From the NCBI RefSeq assembly GCF_051201665.1, contig NZ_CP179210.1, forward strand, positions 2,294,001-2,358,000: a stretch of DNA of 64,000 nucleotides, written 5' to 3'. Source of the stretch: Psychrobium sp051201665 (GTDB lineage: Bacteria > Pseudomonadota > Gammaproteobacteria > Enterobacterales > Psychrobiaceae). Below the pieces are notes generated by a model, which was not told where the DNA came from, did not search any database, and saw only the letters and a program-made list of their open reading frames with translations. This document shows positions 45,676-54,103 of this stretch, piece after piece. Every line of letters starts with the position of its first letter. The stretch's first letter is position 1. Made by a program: the position numbers and the translations under genes.

Positions 45676-46653
45676 TTAAAAATTGACTGACGCTTTAATC
45701 GCTTCAAAAATTTTGTATTTGTCGGCAACGTATTCTTTTTCTTGCATAAGCGGATAAGGTGTATCTAAACCACATACGCGGCCAATCGGCGATTCTAAAT
45801 GTAAGAAACATTTATCACTGATAGTGGCAGAGATCTCGCCAGCAAAACCACCAGTAATTGGTGCTTCATGGCTGATAATAAGACGTCCTGTTTTAGTGAC
45901 AGATTTGGCAACGGTCTCAACATCCCATGGTGACAGCGTACGTAAATCAATGATTTCACATGAAATACCTTGTTCTTTCGCCATCTCACATGCTTGCTCA
46001 ATGATTTCCATTTGAGCGCCCCAGCCAAGCAATGTTACGTCAGAGCCTTCAGTAACAACTTCTGCTTTACCCAACTCAATTTCATAGCTCTCTTCTGGTA
46101 CTTCGCCAATAGAAGCACGGTATAGACGTTTAGGCTCAAAGAAAATTACTGGATCTTCGTCGTTAATACATGCTGTTAACAACCCTTTTGCTTGGTACGG
46201 ATTACGTGGCACCACAACTTTAATGCCCGGCGTGCCAGTAAAATAAGCTTCAGGAGATTGTGAATGATACAAACCACCGGCAATACCGCCACCGTACGGC
46301 GTTCTAATCACTAACGAGCCAACATTAAACTCGTTACCACTACGGTAACGGAATTTTGCCGTTTCATTCACAATTTGATCAAAAGCAGGGAAAATATAAT
46401 CAGCAAACTGGATCTCAGCAATTGGCACGCTACCTTGAGCGGCTAAGCCATTAGCAAAACCAAGAATACCTTGCTCAACGAGCGGCGTGTTAAAACAACG
46501 GTCTTTACCAAACTTTTCTTGCAGTCCACTAGTTGCACGGAATACACCGCCAAAATGACCAACATCTTCACCAAAACACAATACGCGATCGTTTTGTTCC
46601 ATTGCGTGGTCTAACGCGCTGTTAATCGCGTGTAATAAATTCATTTGGGCCAT
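45676..46653 (-). CDS. bkdA2: Branched-chain 2-oxoacid dehydrogenase E1 beta subunit
   Basis: A 325-residue E1 beta with FGEDVGHFGGVFRAT, ELQ-like VPIAEIQFADYIFPAFDQ and VRTPYGGGIAGGLYHSQSPE, which contact thiamine diphosphate in the alpha2beta2 E1. Its ATG overlaps the E1 alpha stop by one base (TAATG), so the two subunits are translationally coupled. Followed after 50 bases by the E2 gene. Confidence 0.94.
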   Translation of the reverse strand: MAQMNLLHAINSALDHAMEQNDRVLCFGEDVGHFGGVFRATSGLQEKFGKDRCFNTPLVEQGILGFANGLAAQGSVPIAEIQFADYIFPAFDQIVNETAKFRYRSGNEFNVGSLVIRTPYGGGIAGGLYHSQSPEAYFTGTPGIKVVVPRNPYQAKGLLTACINDEDPVIFFEPKRLYRASIGEVPEESYEIELGKAEVVTEGSDVTLLGWGAQMEIIEQACEMAKEQGISCEIIDLRTLSPWDVETVAKSVTKTGRLIISHEAPITGGFAGEISATISDKCFLHLESPIGRVCGLDTPYPLMQEKEYVADKYKIFEAIKASVNF

Positions 46654-47837
46654 TAGTGAGACTCCCCTTTTGCACTTGGATAAGCATCTGGATATTTAGC
46701 AATATGCGTTTTAAGTTCGCTAAGTTGTTCTTGTAGGTGCTTAGGCACATCGTGATAGACATCAGTCACTAGTTCTTCTAATGCTGGCGCGGCAATCTTT
46801 TCTGACACTTTTAGCTCACGCAGAACTTCGGTGCGATACGCTTCATAAATCTCTGCTTCTTTATCTTCGTCCCACCAGCCTTGCGCAACCATCCACGTTT
46901 TAAAACGTAATACGCCGTCAATTTGAGCCCACAAATCTTCTTCTTCTTTTGAGCGATAACCGCTAGGATCATCTGATGTTGAATGAGCGCCTAATCGATA
47001 ACTCATGGCTTCAATTAACACCGGCTTGTTATGCTTTAACGCATACTCACGTGCTGTTTGAGTCGCCAGTAATACGGCGAGTAAATCATTGCCGTCAACA
47101 CGAATCGTTTCAATACCATACCCAACACCACGAGGCGCGATGCCATCGCCAGCATATTGCTCTTCAGTACCTGTCGAGATTGCATAACCGTTATTACGAC
47201 AAAAGAAAATTGTTGGTGTTCTTAATACCGCAGCCATATTCAAGCCAGCATGGAAATCACCTTCTGATGCGGCGCCTTCGCCAAAATAACAAATGGTAAC
47301 GGCATCTTTACCTTGAAGCTTTTGACCATACGCATAACCGGCGGCTTGCGGAATTTGGGTCGCCAATGGCGACGAAATAGTCATGTAGTTAAGTTCGTTT
47401 GAGCCATAATGAATTGGCATTTGGCGGCCTTTACCTAAATCTTTCGAATTAGAAAATAACTGATTCATAAAGTTTGGCGTAGAGAAGCCACGAAAACGTA
47501 ATGCCGCCTGCTCGCGATATTGCGCCATAATCATGTCGTCATCTGATAGCGCCGCGGCACTGCCTGTGATTGCCGCTTCCTCACCTTTACATGTCATGTA
47601 AAAACTAATGCGTCCCTGACGCTGAGAGGCAACCATACGCTCATCAAATACGCGGATAAATGCTAGCGTGTCGTATATTTTTAACGCGAGTTCTTCGTCA
47701 ATATCAGGCATTTGTGCGCCTTCAATAACGACACCTTGCGGATCTAACACTTTTAGCGTTGGAATATCCAAAGCATCGCCTTTAATAAACGATGCTTGGT
47801 GAATGGCATTCACCACTTTGCTATCAGGTCTATTCAT
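46653..47837 (-). CDS. bkdA1: Branched-chain 2-oxoacid dehydrogenase E1 alpha subunit
   Basis: A 394-residue E1 alpha, first gene of the bkd operon. The thiamine-diphosphate motif runs from GEGAASEGDFHAG to CRNNGYAIS, the usual GDG-x(about 26)-NN form with Glu replacing Asp. AHSTSDDPSGYR matches the region phosphorylated in the animal enzyme. The ATG has AAAGGA five bases upstream. In this pathway it decarboxylates 2-oxoacids derived from Val, Leu and Ile. Confidence 0.94.
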   Translation of the reverse strand: MNRPDSKVVNAIHQASFIKGDALDIPTLKVLDPQGVVIEGAQMPDIDEELALKIYDTLAFIRVFDERMVASQRQGRISFYMTCKGEEAAITGSAAALSDDDMIMAQYREQAALRFRGFSTPNFMNQLFSNSKDLGKGRQMPIHYGSNELNYMTISSPLATQIPQAAGYAYGQKLQGKDAVTICYFGEGAASEGDFHAGLNMAAVLRTPTIFFCRNNGYAISTGTEEQYAGDGIAPRGVGYGIETIRVDGNDLLAVLLATQTAREYALKHNKPVLIEAMSYRLGAHSTSDDPSGYRSKEEEDLWAQIDGVLRFKTWMVAQGWWDEDKEAEIYEAYRTEVLRELKVSEKIAAPALEELVTDVYHDVPKHLQEQLSELKTHIAKYPDAYPSAKGESH

Positions 47838-48043
47838 GATGTTCCTTTATTTGTAGCTTTCAGTTTACTGGGTAACTGCGCTTTTCTTAGTTTGCATTTA
47901 GGCATCTTGCATATCAATGTCAGTGGTTTACTTTATCGAAAACACTGATGCCAATGAATAAGTTTTTAGTGGCATTTACTTTACCTATACGTAAACTGAC
48001 TGACAATACAGAGCGGTCAATTATGAATCAGTTTTTAAACTTC

Positions 48044-48080
48044 AAAAAAAAAGGAACTGTAAATTAAACATTACAGTCCC
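48044..48080 (-). terminator. Terminator of astE
   Basis: On the minus strand GGGACTGTAA pairs with TTACAGTTCC (one mismatch) and is followed by nine T residues. It lies 31 bases after the astE stop. Confidence 0.9.
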
Positions 48081-48110
48081 TTCGATTATGACTAAAAAAC
48101 AGGTAGATAG

Positions 48111-49130
48111 TTATGGCAGCTCAGTGGAAACCACCATCAAGACAGCACGATTACCATTGGCGACTTTTGCATTGGGAAATACGATTGCTTCACCCTCAGC
48201 TTCAATTTTATAATCAACATCGCCTTCTGACGCTAATTTAAATCCAACTGGAAAGCTCGTAAAGTTAACGACATCGTCGGCAAAGAAGAATTCAAAGCTA
48301 TCATCGTGTTTATATATCGCACGGTTCACTTTAAATAAGTTAAAATCAGACGCTTGATAATCACGTAATTGCATATCACCACCAACAATCATAGCCTTTA
48401 ACGTTTCACGTACTTCAATGAATCGGGTCATGTCATTTTCACCAAACGGACGTACTTTACCAAGCTCAACGGTAAAGGCATGAGCGCCGTAATCATTAGA
48501 TGAAAAGTAACTAAATGTTGTTGTAGGACCATTTGACAGTAAAATCGTATTAACACCGCACGCTAACATGATTTGCAGTTGCTCTTTACTGTATTCTTTG
48601 CCGTGTAAAAATGGATAAACCGAAAACTTTTCATTCTTAGAGCCGCGAATTGCGGTGTGTAGGTCGTAATGAATACGTTCTTTGTCACTGTTTAGTTGAT
48701 AAAACTTATCAACATATTGCTCTAGTTTTTTGGCGCGGATGCGCTCACGATTACAAAGTCCTGGCGACTTTGAGTGTGCACCGCTAAACAAACGATTCAT
48801 ATTTTCTTCTACAAAACGTTCGCCAATATTCATTGAGGCTGGATTACCAAATAAAAACATGATGCGATGGGCTGGCAACATTTTTTGATCGAGTAAGTCT
48901 TGAACAAAATCACTACAAATTTCTATCGGGCCAGTTTCATTACCGTGTACACCACAAGATAAAATAATATCCTTGCTGCCTTCTTGCGGCGGCTCAAAAA
49001 CAATAACGCCGGTATCCCATACCTCAACATGACACCCGTTTTCTAACGTGAAGTCTTGGGTTTGCTCACTGCTCCACTCATTGGCGCGTGTAAAGCTCAT
49101 AAAATCTTGCTGTTGGTAAGGATGTGACAC
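48111..49130 (-). CDS. astE: Succinylglutamate desuccinylase
   Basis: AstE performs the last step of the arginine succinyltransferase pathway, releasing glutamate and succinate. The start is taken as GTG at 49130 because CTGGAG lies five bases upstream, giving 339 residues; an ATG ten codons later is an alternative. Zinc ligands His62, Glu65 (GVHGNETGP) and His158 (DLHTAIRGS), and the general base Glu222 (TVELGKVRPFG), are all present. The other ast genes are not nearby. Confidence 0.94.
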   Translation of the reverse strand: MSHPYQQQDFMSFTRANEWSSEQTQDFTLENGCHVEVWDTGVIVFEPPQEGSKDIILSCGVHGNETGPIEICSDFVQDLLDQKMLPAHRIMFLFGNPASMNIGERFVEENMNRLFSGAHSKSPGLCNRERIRAKKLEQYVDKFYQLNSDKERIHYDLHTAIRGSKNEKFSVYPFLHGKEYSKEQLQIMLACGVNTILLSNGPTTTFSYFSSNDYGAHAFTVELGKVRPFGENDMTRFIEVRETLKAMIVGGDMQLRDYQASDFNLFKVNRAIYKHDDSFEFFFADDVVNFTSFPVGFKLASEGDVDYKIEAEGEAIVFPNAKVANGNRAVLMVVSTELP

Positions 49131-49215
49131 GAAAACTCCAGAAAAATGAAAGATAACCGCGTTATTATAGCGAGAAGCAGACAAGAAACATACTGTACAG
49201 TCTTGATTATCCAAT

Positions 49216-49242
49216 AAAAAAGCAGCCTAACGGCTGCTTTTT
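49216..49242. terminator. Bidirectional terminator between astE and the ccdA remnant
   Basis: AAAAAGCAGCC and GGCTGCTTTTT pair across a four-base loop with A and T tracts on the two sides. On the minus strand it ends transcription from the ccdA locus. Confidence 0.9.
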
Positions 49243-49262
49243 AAGTGTCACAATAACAAGTC

Positions 49263-49975
49263 TTAAATAGATGTAGTGAGATTGGTCAGCCAATCTGGCA
49301 TTAAATCAACTAACAAGGTTTCTAAGTAGCGATCGTAACCAAGTAAAATAGTCATCGCTATTAATACTAAAAACACTCCTAGTAACCTCTTCGTTAAATT
49401 AACGTGTTTATTCAACTTATCACGGTTAATTAATTTACCAGACACACTACCTAATACTAATGCACACCAGCACCCAAACCGAAAATCAGCATAATTGCGA
49501 AAACAATAGGCAAACTATCACCTTGGATCGCTAACGAAATTGCAGCGCCAAGTGTTGGTCCGACACAAGGTGTCCAAACAAAACCGAGCAGCGCACCAAG
49601 AATGAACTGACCACTGACACCTGTCGCTTCATAGGTTGCCACTTTATTATTACCACGGCTCATTAACCGTGACGCTAATTGTGTAAACTTTTGATTAAGC
49701 GGATCGATAAGAATAATCAAACCAAACGTCAGCAAGATTACTGCACTTATGGTTTTGATGACACTAATATCAAAGTCCCATGCAATAGCCGCAAAACTAA
49801 TAAGGCTACCTGTGACTGCAAAGGATAATGAAATACCAAGAATTAGCGCCAATAAACCATTTTTACTCTGCTGCAATGCGCTTGAGATGATGATTGGCAA
49901 GATAGGCAATACACAAGGCGATAGTGTACTGAGTACACCAGCAACAAAGCTAAAAAAGAATGCTGAAATTTCCAT
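49263..49975 (-). pseudogene. CcdA/DsbD-type thiol-redox membrane protein, frameshifted
   Basis: The first 172 codons encode a CcdA-like core with the conserved cysteine segments LSTLSPCVLPILP and FVWTPCVGPTLG and several membrane helices. In GLGAG near 49465 the frame breaks: it stops at TAG, whereas a one-base gain returns the sequence to ALVLGSVSGKLINRDKLNKH, which matches the frame encoded at 49263-49445. This is a single-base deletion. The family carries electrons across the membrane for cytochrome c maturation or periplasmic disulfide reduction. It may be a real lesion or a sequencing error. Confidence 0.85.
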
Positions 49976-50002
49976 TATTATTTAGCTTTCATGGTAAATA
50001 AT

Positions 50003-50158
50003 ACCAAGTTGACAAAGTTATTGCCCACTTTTGCTGGTTAAAATAAAATGAATGTTGCGTTGCTTTCAATCCCAATAGCCAGCTATTGCTCAATCAAGCG
50101 CCTTGCCTTCATTTGTTTTTCCTTCGCAAAACAAGATCACAAACTCAATCAAATTGGT
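50003..50158 (+). mobile_element. MITE-like repeat, variant B (156 bp), at the 3' end of the thioredoxin-like gene
   Basis: Ends ACCAAGTTGA and TCAAATTGGT, with flanks ATAAT and ATAAG matching at four of five positions. Removing it with one flank copy extends the thioredoxin-like gene to a natural end (KLFNLFTMKAK) only four bases before the ccdA ATG. The insertion therefore replaced the last residues with YQFD and split a tightly packed operon. Confidence 0.9.
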
Positions 50159-50533
50159 ATAAGTTAAATAGTTTACGTTGATCTGTTTCAGCAATCTTAC
50201 GACCAATTTCTTTATCGCCTTTGTAACGAATTAATGTACTTTGACGAAAGGCTTTAAAATGTTTAACCCATTCTTTTTGTTTGTCGTAATCAACCTTTAA
50301 TACCGTTAAGTCGCTTTCTGGGTGCGCTTTAAAAAACGCCTTGATAACTTTACCCTGCTTACGACAAGTTGGACACCATGTGGCGTAAACGTCAATTAGA
50401 ATATCGGCATTTTGTTGTTGTAGTTGTTTAAAGCCGTCTTCGGTAAACTGCATCACACCAACAGCAAATGCCGAAGTCGAAGTCGAAGTCGAAGTCGATA
50501 AGAATAACGAACAGATAAGTAATAATTTTTCAT
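50145..50533 (-). pseudogene. Thioredoxin-fold gene with out-of-frame signal peptide and MITE-trimmed end
   Basis: The body (from about 50456) is an intact thioredoxin-like fold with active site ATWCPTCRKQGK and ends in MITE-derived residues. Upstream, a strong AGGA site and ATG at 50533 begin what was once a signal peptide: reading MKK-LLLICSLFLSTSTSTS-AFA requires one more A in the five-A run just after the ATG. As it stands that ATG frame hits a stop, and the only in-frame starts for the body are at GTG/ATG near 50456, giving a protein without export signal. The export of such proteins is normally needed for CcdA partnership. Sequencing error in the A run is possible. Confidence 0.75.
50472..50495. 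repeat. Hexanucleotide tandem repeat (CGAAGT)x4 in the thioredoxin leader
   Basis: Four perfect CGAAGT units and part of a fifth encode the alternating Ser-Thr run of the old signal peptide. Copy number changes would add or remove Ser-Thr pairs without changing frame. Confidence 0.9.
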
Positions 50534-50655
50534 GAAAATTTCCTGAGATATAGATTTCAACCTTACAGACCTATCCCAGTTAAAAAAACTGTCACAAAAT
50601 ATCGTTAATTATCGCAAAAGATTCTCATTCGCTTATTAAATCATCAACTCGATAG

Positions 50656-51333
50656 TTAAGGATGACCAAATAATCGAAAATTCCAATTCTCAACGTGACC
50701 GGTTTCAAGACGTTTTTTGATAGTAGATTGCCATGAGGTTGATAATGGCAAGGCAAGCAATTGCTTTAGGCCATCAATATTTAACGGATCGCCAAAATAA
50801 ATATCACATACCTGCGCTATGGTTAGCGCATTATCAACACGCTTAATACGCCTAAATGAAGCGCCCTCTTTCACTATGCCAGCTTTAATAACACGATAAA
50901 GCCATCCGCAACGATTAGTCTGTTGCATTTGAAGAGAGAACTTATCAATTTGCCAGCGCTTATTAAGTTTAAAGCATGGTGAGCGAGGCTGACTCACCTC
51001 AACAATAACCTCTCCCCATTGGAATTGATCGCCAATACATACATTATGTTCGTCAAATCCTAGCGTTGAGATATTCTCCCCCATCGATGACGGTAACCAA
51101 TCTCGGTCAATGGCTAAGGCCTGATAATACGTCTGCCAAGTTGCGTAATGCTCTTGTGGATAATGATGCAGCGCTCGTTCTGTGCCGCCATGATGCTTGG
51201 GATCAGCGCACTCATCAGTAACAATGCCATAGTCGTCAATTTGTATATCGCCTATGACCAGTTGCTTGTCGATAGCCGTTTCAATGCCATATGCTTGAGT
51301 TACTTTACCGCTATAAATCGTTAATACCGTCAT
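50656..51333 (-). CDS. yiiM: MOSC-domain protein YiiM
   Basis: A 225-residue single-domain MOSC protein starting at the ATG at 51333 (MTVLTIYSG), with TGGA seven bases upstream; four residues of the longest frame are removed. Conserved parts are HHGGTERALHHYPQEHYATW, GENISTLGFDE, SQPRSPCFKLN with the family cysteine, and the C-terminal RLFGHP. YiiM-type MOSC proteins bind molybdenum cofactor and reduce N-hydroxylated compounds such as 6-hydroxylaminopurine in E. coli. It would draw on the same cofactor as the molybdoenzyme near 7 kb. Confidence 0.9.
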   Translation of the reverse strand: MTVLTIYSGKVTQAYGIETAIDKQLVIGDIQIDDYGIVTDECADPKHHGGTERALHHYPQEHYATWQTYYQALAIDRDWLPSSMGENISTLGFDEHNVCIGDQFQWGEVIVEVSQPRSPCFKLNKRWQIDKFSLQMQQTNRCGWLYRVIKAGIVKEGASFRRIKRVDNALTIAQVCDIYFGDPLNIDGLKQLLALPLSTSWQSTIKKRLETGHVENWNFRLFGHP

Positions 51334-51514
51334 TTTAAAATCCAAAGTCCCCCCAAGTGAACGGCATTATACCAATGGCTATTTAGAATGAAAGATTCGT
51401 CTCAATTACTGTGTCTTTTATCTGGGATGGCAAGTTTTTACTTTACCCCATTGGAATTTAATTATAGACTTCTAGCCATCTAGACACTCAAACGAATTTT
51501 AAGAGAGATTAATT

Positions 51515-51985
51515 ATGCAAACTGCAACTTTCGGTGGTGGCTGCTTCTGGGGCGTAGAAGCATTATTTCGTCAACAAGACGGTGTTATTGAAGCTTTTTC
51601 AGGCTATGAAGGAGGCGAACAAGATGCCCCGACCTATCAAGACGTATGTAGCGGCGCAACGGGTCATGCCGAAGTTGTCGAAGTCACTTTTGATGAATCA
51701 GTCATTAGTTATCAGCAATTATTGGCAATTTTCTTTGAAAACCATAATCCAACACAACTTAACCGACAAGGTTTAGATGTGGGCTCTCAATATCGCAGTG
51801 CTGTTTTTTATCACAATGACGAACAACAAGCGCAAGTAAACAACGTTATTGAACAATTGACTACCGAAAAACGTTTTGGTGATAAAAAGATCGTGACTGA
51901 AGTAACACCAGCAAGTACCTTTTATAAAGCCGAAGAGTACCATCAAAAATACTATGCGAAAAATGGTGGTAGTTGCTCAATCTAA
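51515..51985 (+). CDS. msrA: Peptide methionine sulfoxide reductase MsrA
   Basis: A 156-residue short-form MsrA that repairs S-methionine sulfoxide. The catalytic Cys10 is in GGGCFWG, followed by TYQDVCSGATGHAE and NPTQLNRQGLDVGSQYRS. Cys154 near the end can serve as resolving cysteine. The ATG follows AGAGA. It precedes the alpha/beta hydrolase gene by about 70 bases and may share transcription. Confidence 0.96.
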   Translation: MQTATFGGGCFWGVEALFRQQDGVIEAFSGYEGGEQDAPTYQDVCSGATGHAEVVEVTFDESVISYQQLLAIFFENHNPTQLNRQGLDVGSQYRSAVFYHNDEQQAQVNNVIEQLTTEKRFGDKKIVTEVTPASTFYKAEEYHQKYYAKNGGSCSI

Positions 51986-52057
51986 TTAACGGTTTTTAAA
52001 GCACGTTTCAGCTGCTGAATCTAGGTTCAAAAACGGTTGTTTCCAAAGGACACAGTA

Positions 52058-52759
52058 ATGACTCAAATACCGCTGTATTTTTTACCCGGTACTCAATGTG
52101 ATAACGCGTTGTGGCAAAAGGTATTTGAGCTGTTGCCACAAAATTTCTCGCCCATTTCGTTGGTCATTCCGCGCGGTGAAGACTTACCGAGTATTGTTAG
52201 CATGTTGCGTCAAGAGCTTCCCAACGGCCAATTAAATTTAATTGGCTTTTCATTAGGAGGTTACGTTGCCTCTCTTTTCGCAACGATCTACCCTCAACAG
52301 ATTAATCAACTGCTTGTGATTGCCAATGATCCAAAAGCGTTACCGCTACATGAAGTAACAACCCGCCGCCAAACCCTAGATTACATAAAACAACATGGAT
52401 ATAACGGCATGCCCAAAGCACGAATTTGCCAAATGTTGTCACCTGTGAATCATCAAGAGCGTGAAATCATTGATACGATAATGGCAATGGATAAGCGTGG
52501 CGGCGAATCCATGTTGGTCAATCAATTATCGAGCACGACACAGCGAGAAGACTTACTTGGCTCTTTGAATCAGCAATCCTTTCCCATTAAGTTTGTGATT
52601 GGTGAACATGATAATTTAGTCAATACAAACGAGCTTCAACAGGCATTGTCTAGTGATTACTTGTCCATTGAACAACTTGAAAACTGCGGTCATATGAGCC
52701 CGCTTGAATCTCCTCAAGCACTGGCTCATATTATTGAAGGGTATTTTAAAACGGACTAG
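52058..52759 (+). CDS. Alpha/beta hydrolase
   Basis: A 233-residue single-domain alpha/beta hydrolase starting at the ATG at 52058, preceded by AAAGGA at seven bases; the longer frame begins at a TTG without support. The nucleophile Ser65 is in IGFSLGGYV, the acid in VIGEHDNLV and the catalytic His in CGHMSPLE. There is no signal peptide. The substrate is unknown. Its stop overlaps the convergent Tas-type gene by 14 bases. Confidence 0.9.
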   Translation: MTQIPLYFLPGTQCDNALWQKVFELLPQNFSPISLVIPRGEDLPSIVSMLRQELPNGQLNLIGFSLGGYVASLFATIYPQQINQLLVIANDPKALPLHEVTTRRQTLDYIKQHGYNGMPKARICQMLSPVNHQEREIIDTIMAMDKRGGESMLVNQLSSTTQREDLLGSLNQQSFPIKFVIGEHDNLVNTNELQQALSSDYLSIEQLENCGHMSPLESPQALAHIIEGYFKTD

Positions 52760-53798
52760 GATATTGCTTAAATACCTGATGAATATCGTCTAGTACGGCT
52801 TGCGATAATGGTTCACTAAAGGCATCAATATCTTGAGTAAGTTGCTCCATGGTCGTCGCGCCAATAATACTTGAGGTAACGCCTTGCACCTGATCGCACC
52901 AGCCAAGTGCTAACTTCACCGGGGAAATTTCATGACTTGTGGCTACATCGACATAGGCTGCAACCGCTTTGTCAGTATTAGTTGTATCTCTAAATAATCC
53001 ATTACGTTGCATTAATGTCCAGCGGCTCCCCTCTGGTCTCGCCCCACCAAGATATTTCCCCGACAAAGCGCCAGTCGCTAGTGGTGACCAAGGCAAATAG
53101 GCAATATTCTCATTGACACATTGTTCAATTAAATAAGGCCAGTCTTTAGCATGTAGCAAACTAAACTCATTTTGAATCGATACCATCTTGGGTAAATTGT
53201 GTTGTTCGCTTAAACGCAAATACTGACTTATACCCCATGGCGAATCATCAGATAATCCACAATGACGAATCTTGCCACTTGTAACGCACTTTGCCAGTCC
53301 TTCCAGAATATCTAGCTTCTGGGCGATATGAGGTTCACTGTCTTGCCCTAAAAACGGCATACCGTTAGGCCATTGATTGCCAAAATGCGCTATTGCTCGA
53401 TTAGGCCAATGCAACTGATATAAGTCGATGTAATCTGTTTGTAATCGTTGCAGTGAGCTATCTACCGCTTTAATCACATTATCACCAGTGATCGGAGCAC
53501 CGTCACGAATATAACTGAAGCCTGGTCCTGCGATTTTGGTCGCTAATACAATATCTTCGCGTTGATTTTGATGACGACTCAACCAATCACCAATAATTGA
53601 CTCTGTTTTGCCATAGGTTTCTTCACGCGGCGGGATCGCATACATTTCTGCTGTATCAATAAAATTGACGCCGCGCGCTAGTGCATATTCAATCTGTGCA
53701 TCTGCATCAGCCTGATTATTTTGCACCCCCCAAGTCATACTTCCTAAACACACTCGCGACACAGACAAACCGCTATCACCCAACGGAGAATATTTCAT
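52746..53798 (-). CDS. tas: Tas-family NADP(H)-dependent aldo-keto reductase
   Basis: A 350-residue aldo-keto reductase close to E. coli Tas. The start is the ATG at 53798 (MKYSPLGDSGLSVSRVCLG), aligned with Tas and preceded by AGGGAA. The catalytic tetrad is Asp48, Tyr53 (DTAEMYAIP), Lys88 (ATKIAG) and His130 (YQLHWP). The C-terminus has SSIIGATTMEQL, part of the NADP site. In E. coli Tas can rescue a tyrosine auxotroph, but its natural substrate is unknown. Confidence 0.9.
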   Translation of the reverse strand: MKYSPLGDSGLSVSRVCLGSMTWGVQNNQADADAQIEYALARGVNFIDTAEMYAIPPREETYGKTESIIGDWLSRHQNQREDIVLATKIAGPGFSYIRDGAPITGDNVIKAVDSSLQRLQTDYIDLYQLHWPNRAIAHFGNQWPNGMPFLGQDSEPHIAQKLDILEGLAKCVTSGKIRHCGLSDDSPWGISQYLRLSEQHNLPKMVSIQNEFSLLHAKDWPYLIEQCVNENIAYLPWSPLATGALSGKYLGGARPEGSRWTLMQRNGLFRDTTNTDKAVAAYVDVATSHEISPVKLALGWCDQVQGVTSSIIGATTMEQLTQDIDAFSEPLSQAVLDDIHQVFKQYPSPF

Positions 53799-54103
53799 AT
53801 CTTCCCTATCATTAAACATTTTTCATCAGCGTAATGGTTCAACAAATTATGTCAACCACTACCGGTGAAGAAGACAAGAAAAAGAAAGCGTTAGACCATA
53901 GTCAATCGACTAACGTCCTATTGAAAATAGTATCGGCAGAGCGGCCTCTGTGCAACAAATAACCAAGACAATAGAAATACATTAAACCAATGATAAGTAT
54001 CAGATTAATTTATTGCTGCGCCATTATAGCTAACAACGCTTAGCGCTATACTGCGCGCGATTTCACGCTCTCCATCCTCACTAATTTATAAGGTTATCAC
54101 ACC
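53799..54103. other. Intergenic stretch between tas and nhaD
   Basis: A 305-base region with the divergent promoters of the reductase and of nhaD. A 42-codon frame at 53834-53962 (starting MVQQIMSTTTGEEDKKKK) has no good ribosome site and no recognised relatives, so I do not call it a gene. No hairpin or operator stands out. Confidence 0.4.

Noticed and set aside
51371..51455. ACCAATGG / CCATTGG pair before msrA as another MITE copy
   Set aside because: The ends are similar but the interior lacks the shared core AATAGCTGGCTATT, and no duplication is evident.
53834..53962. 42-codon frame upstream of nhaD
   Set aside because: No good ribosome site, no recognisable family, and located in a promoter region.
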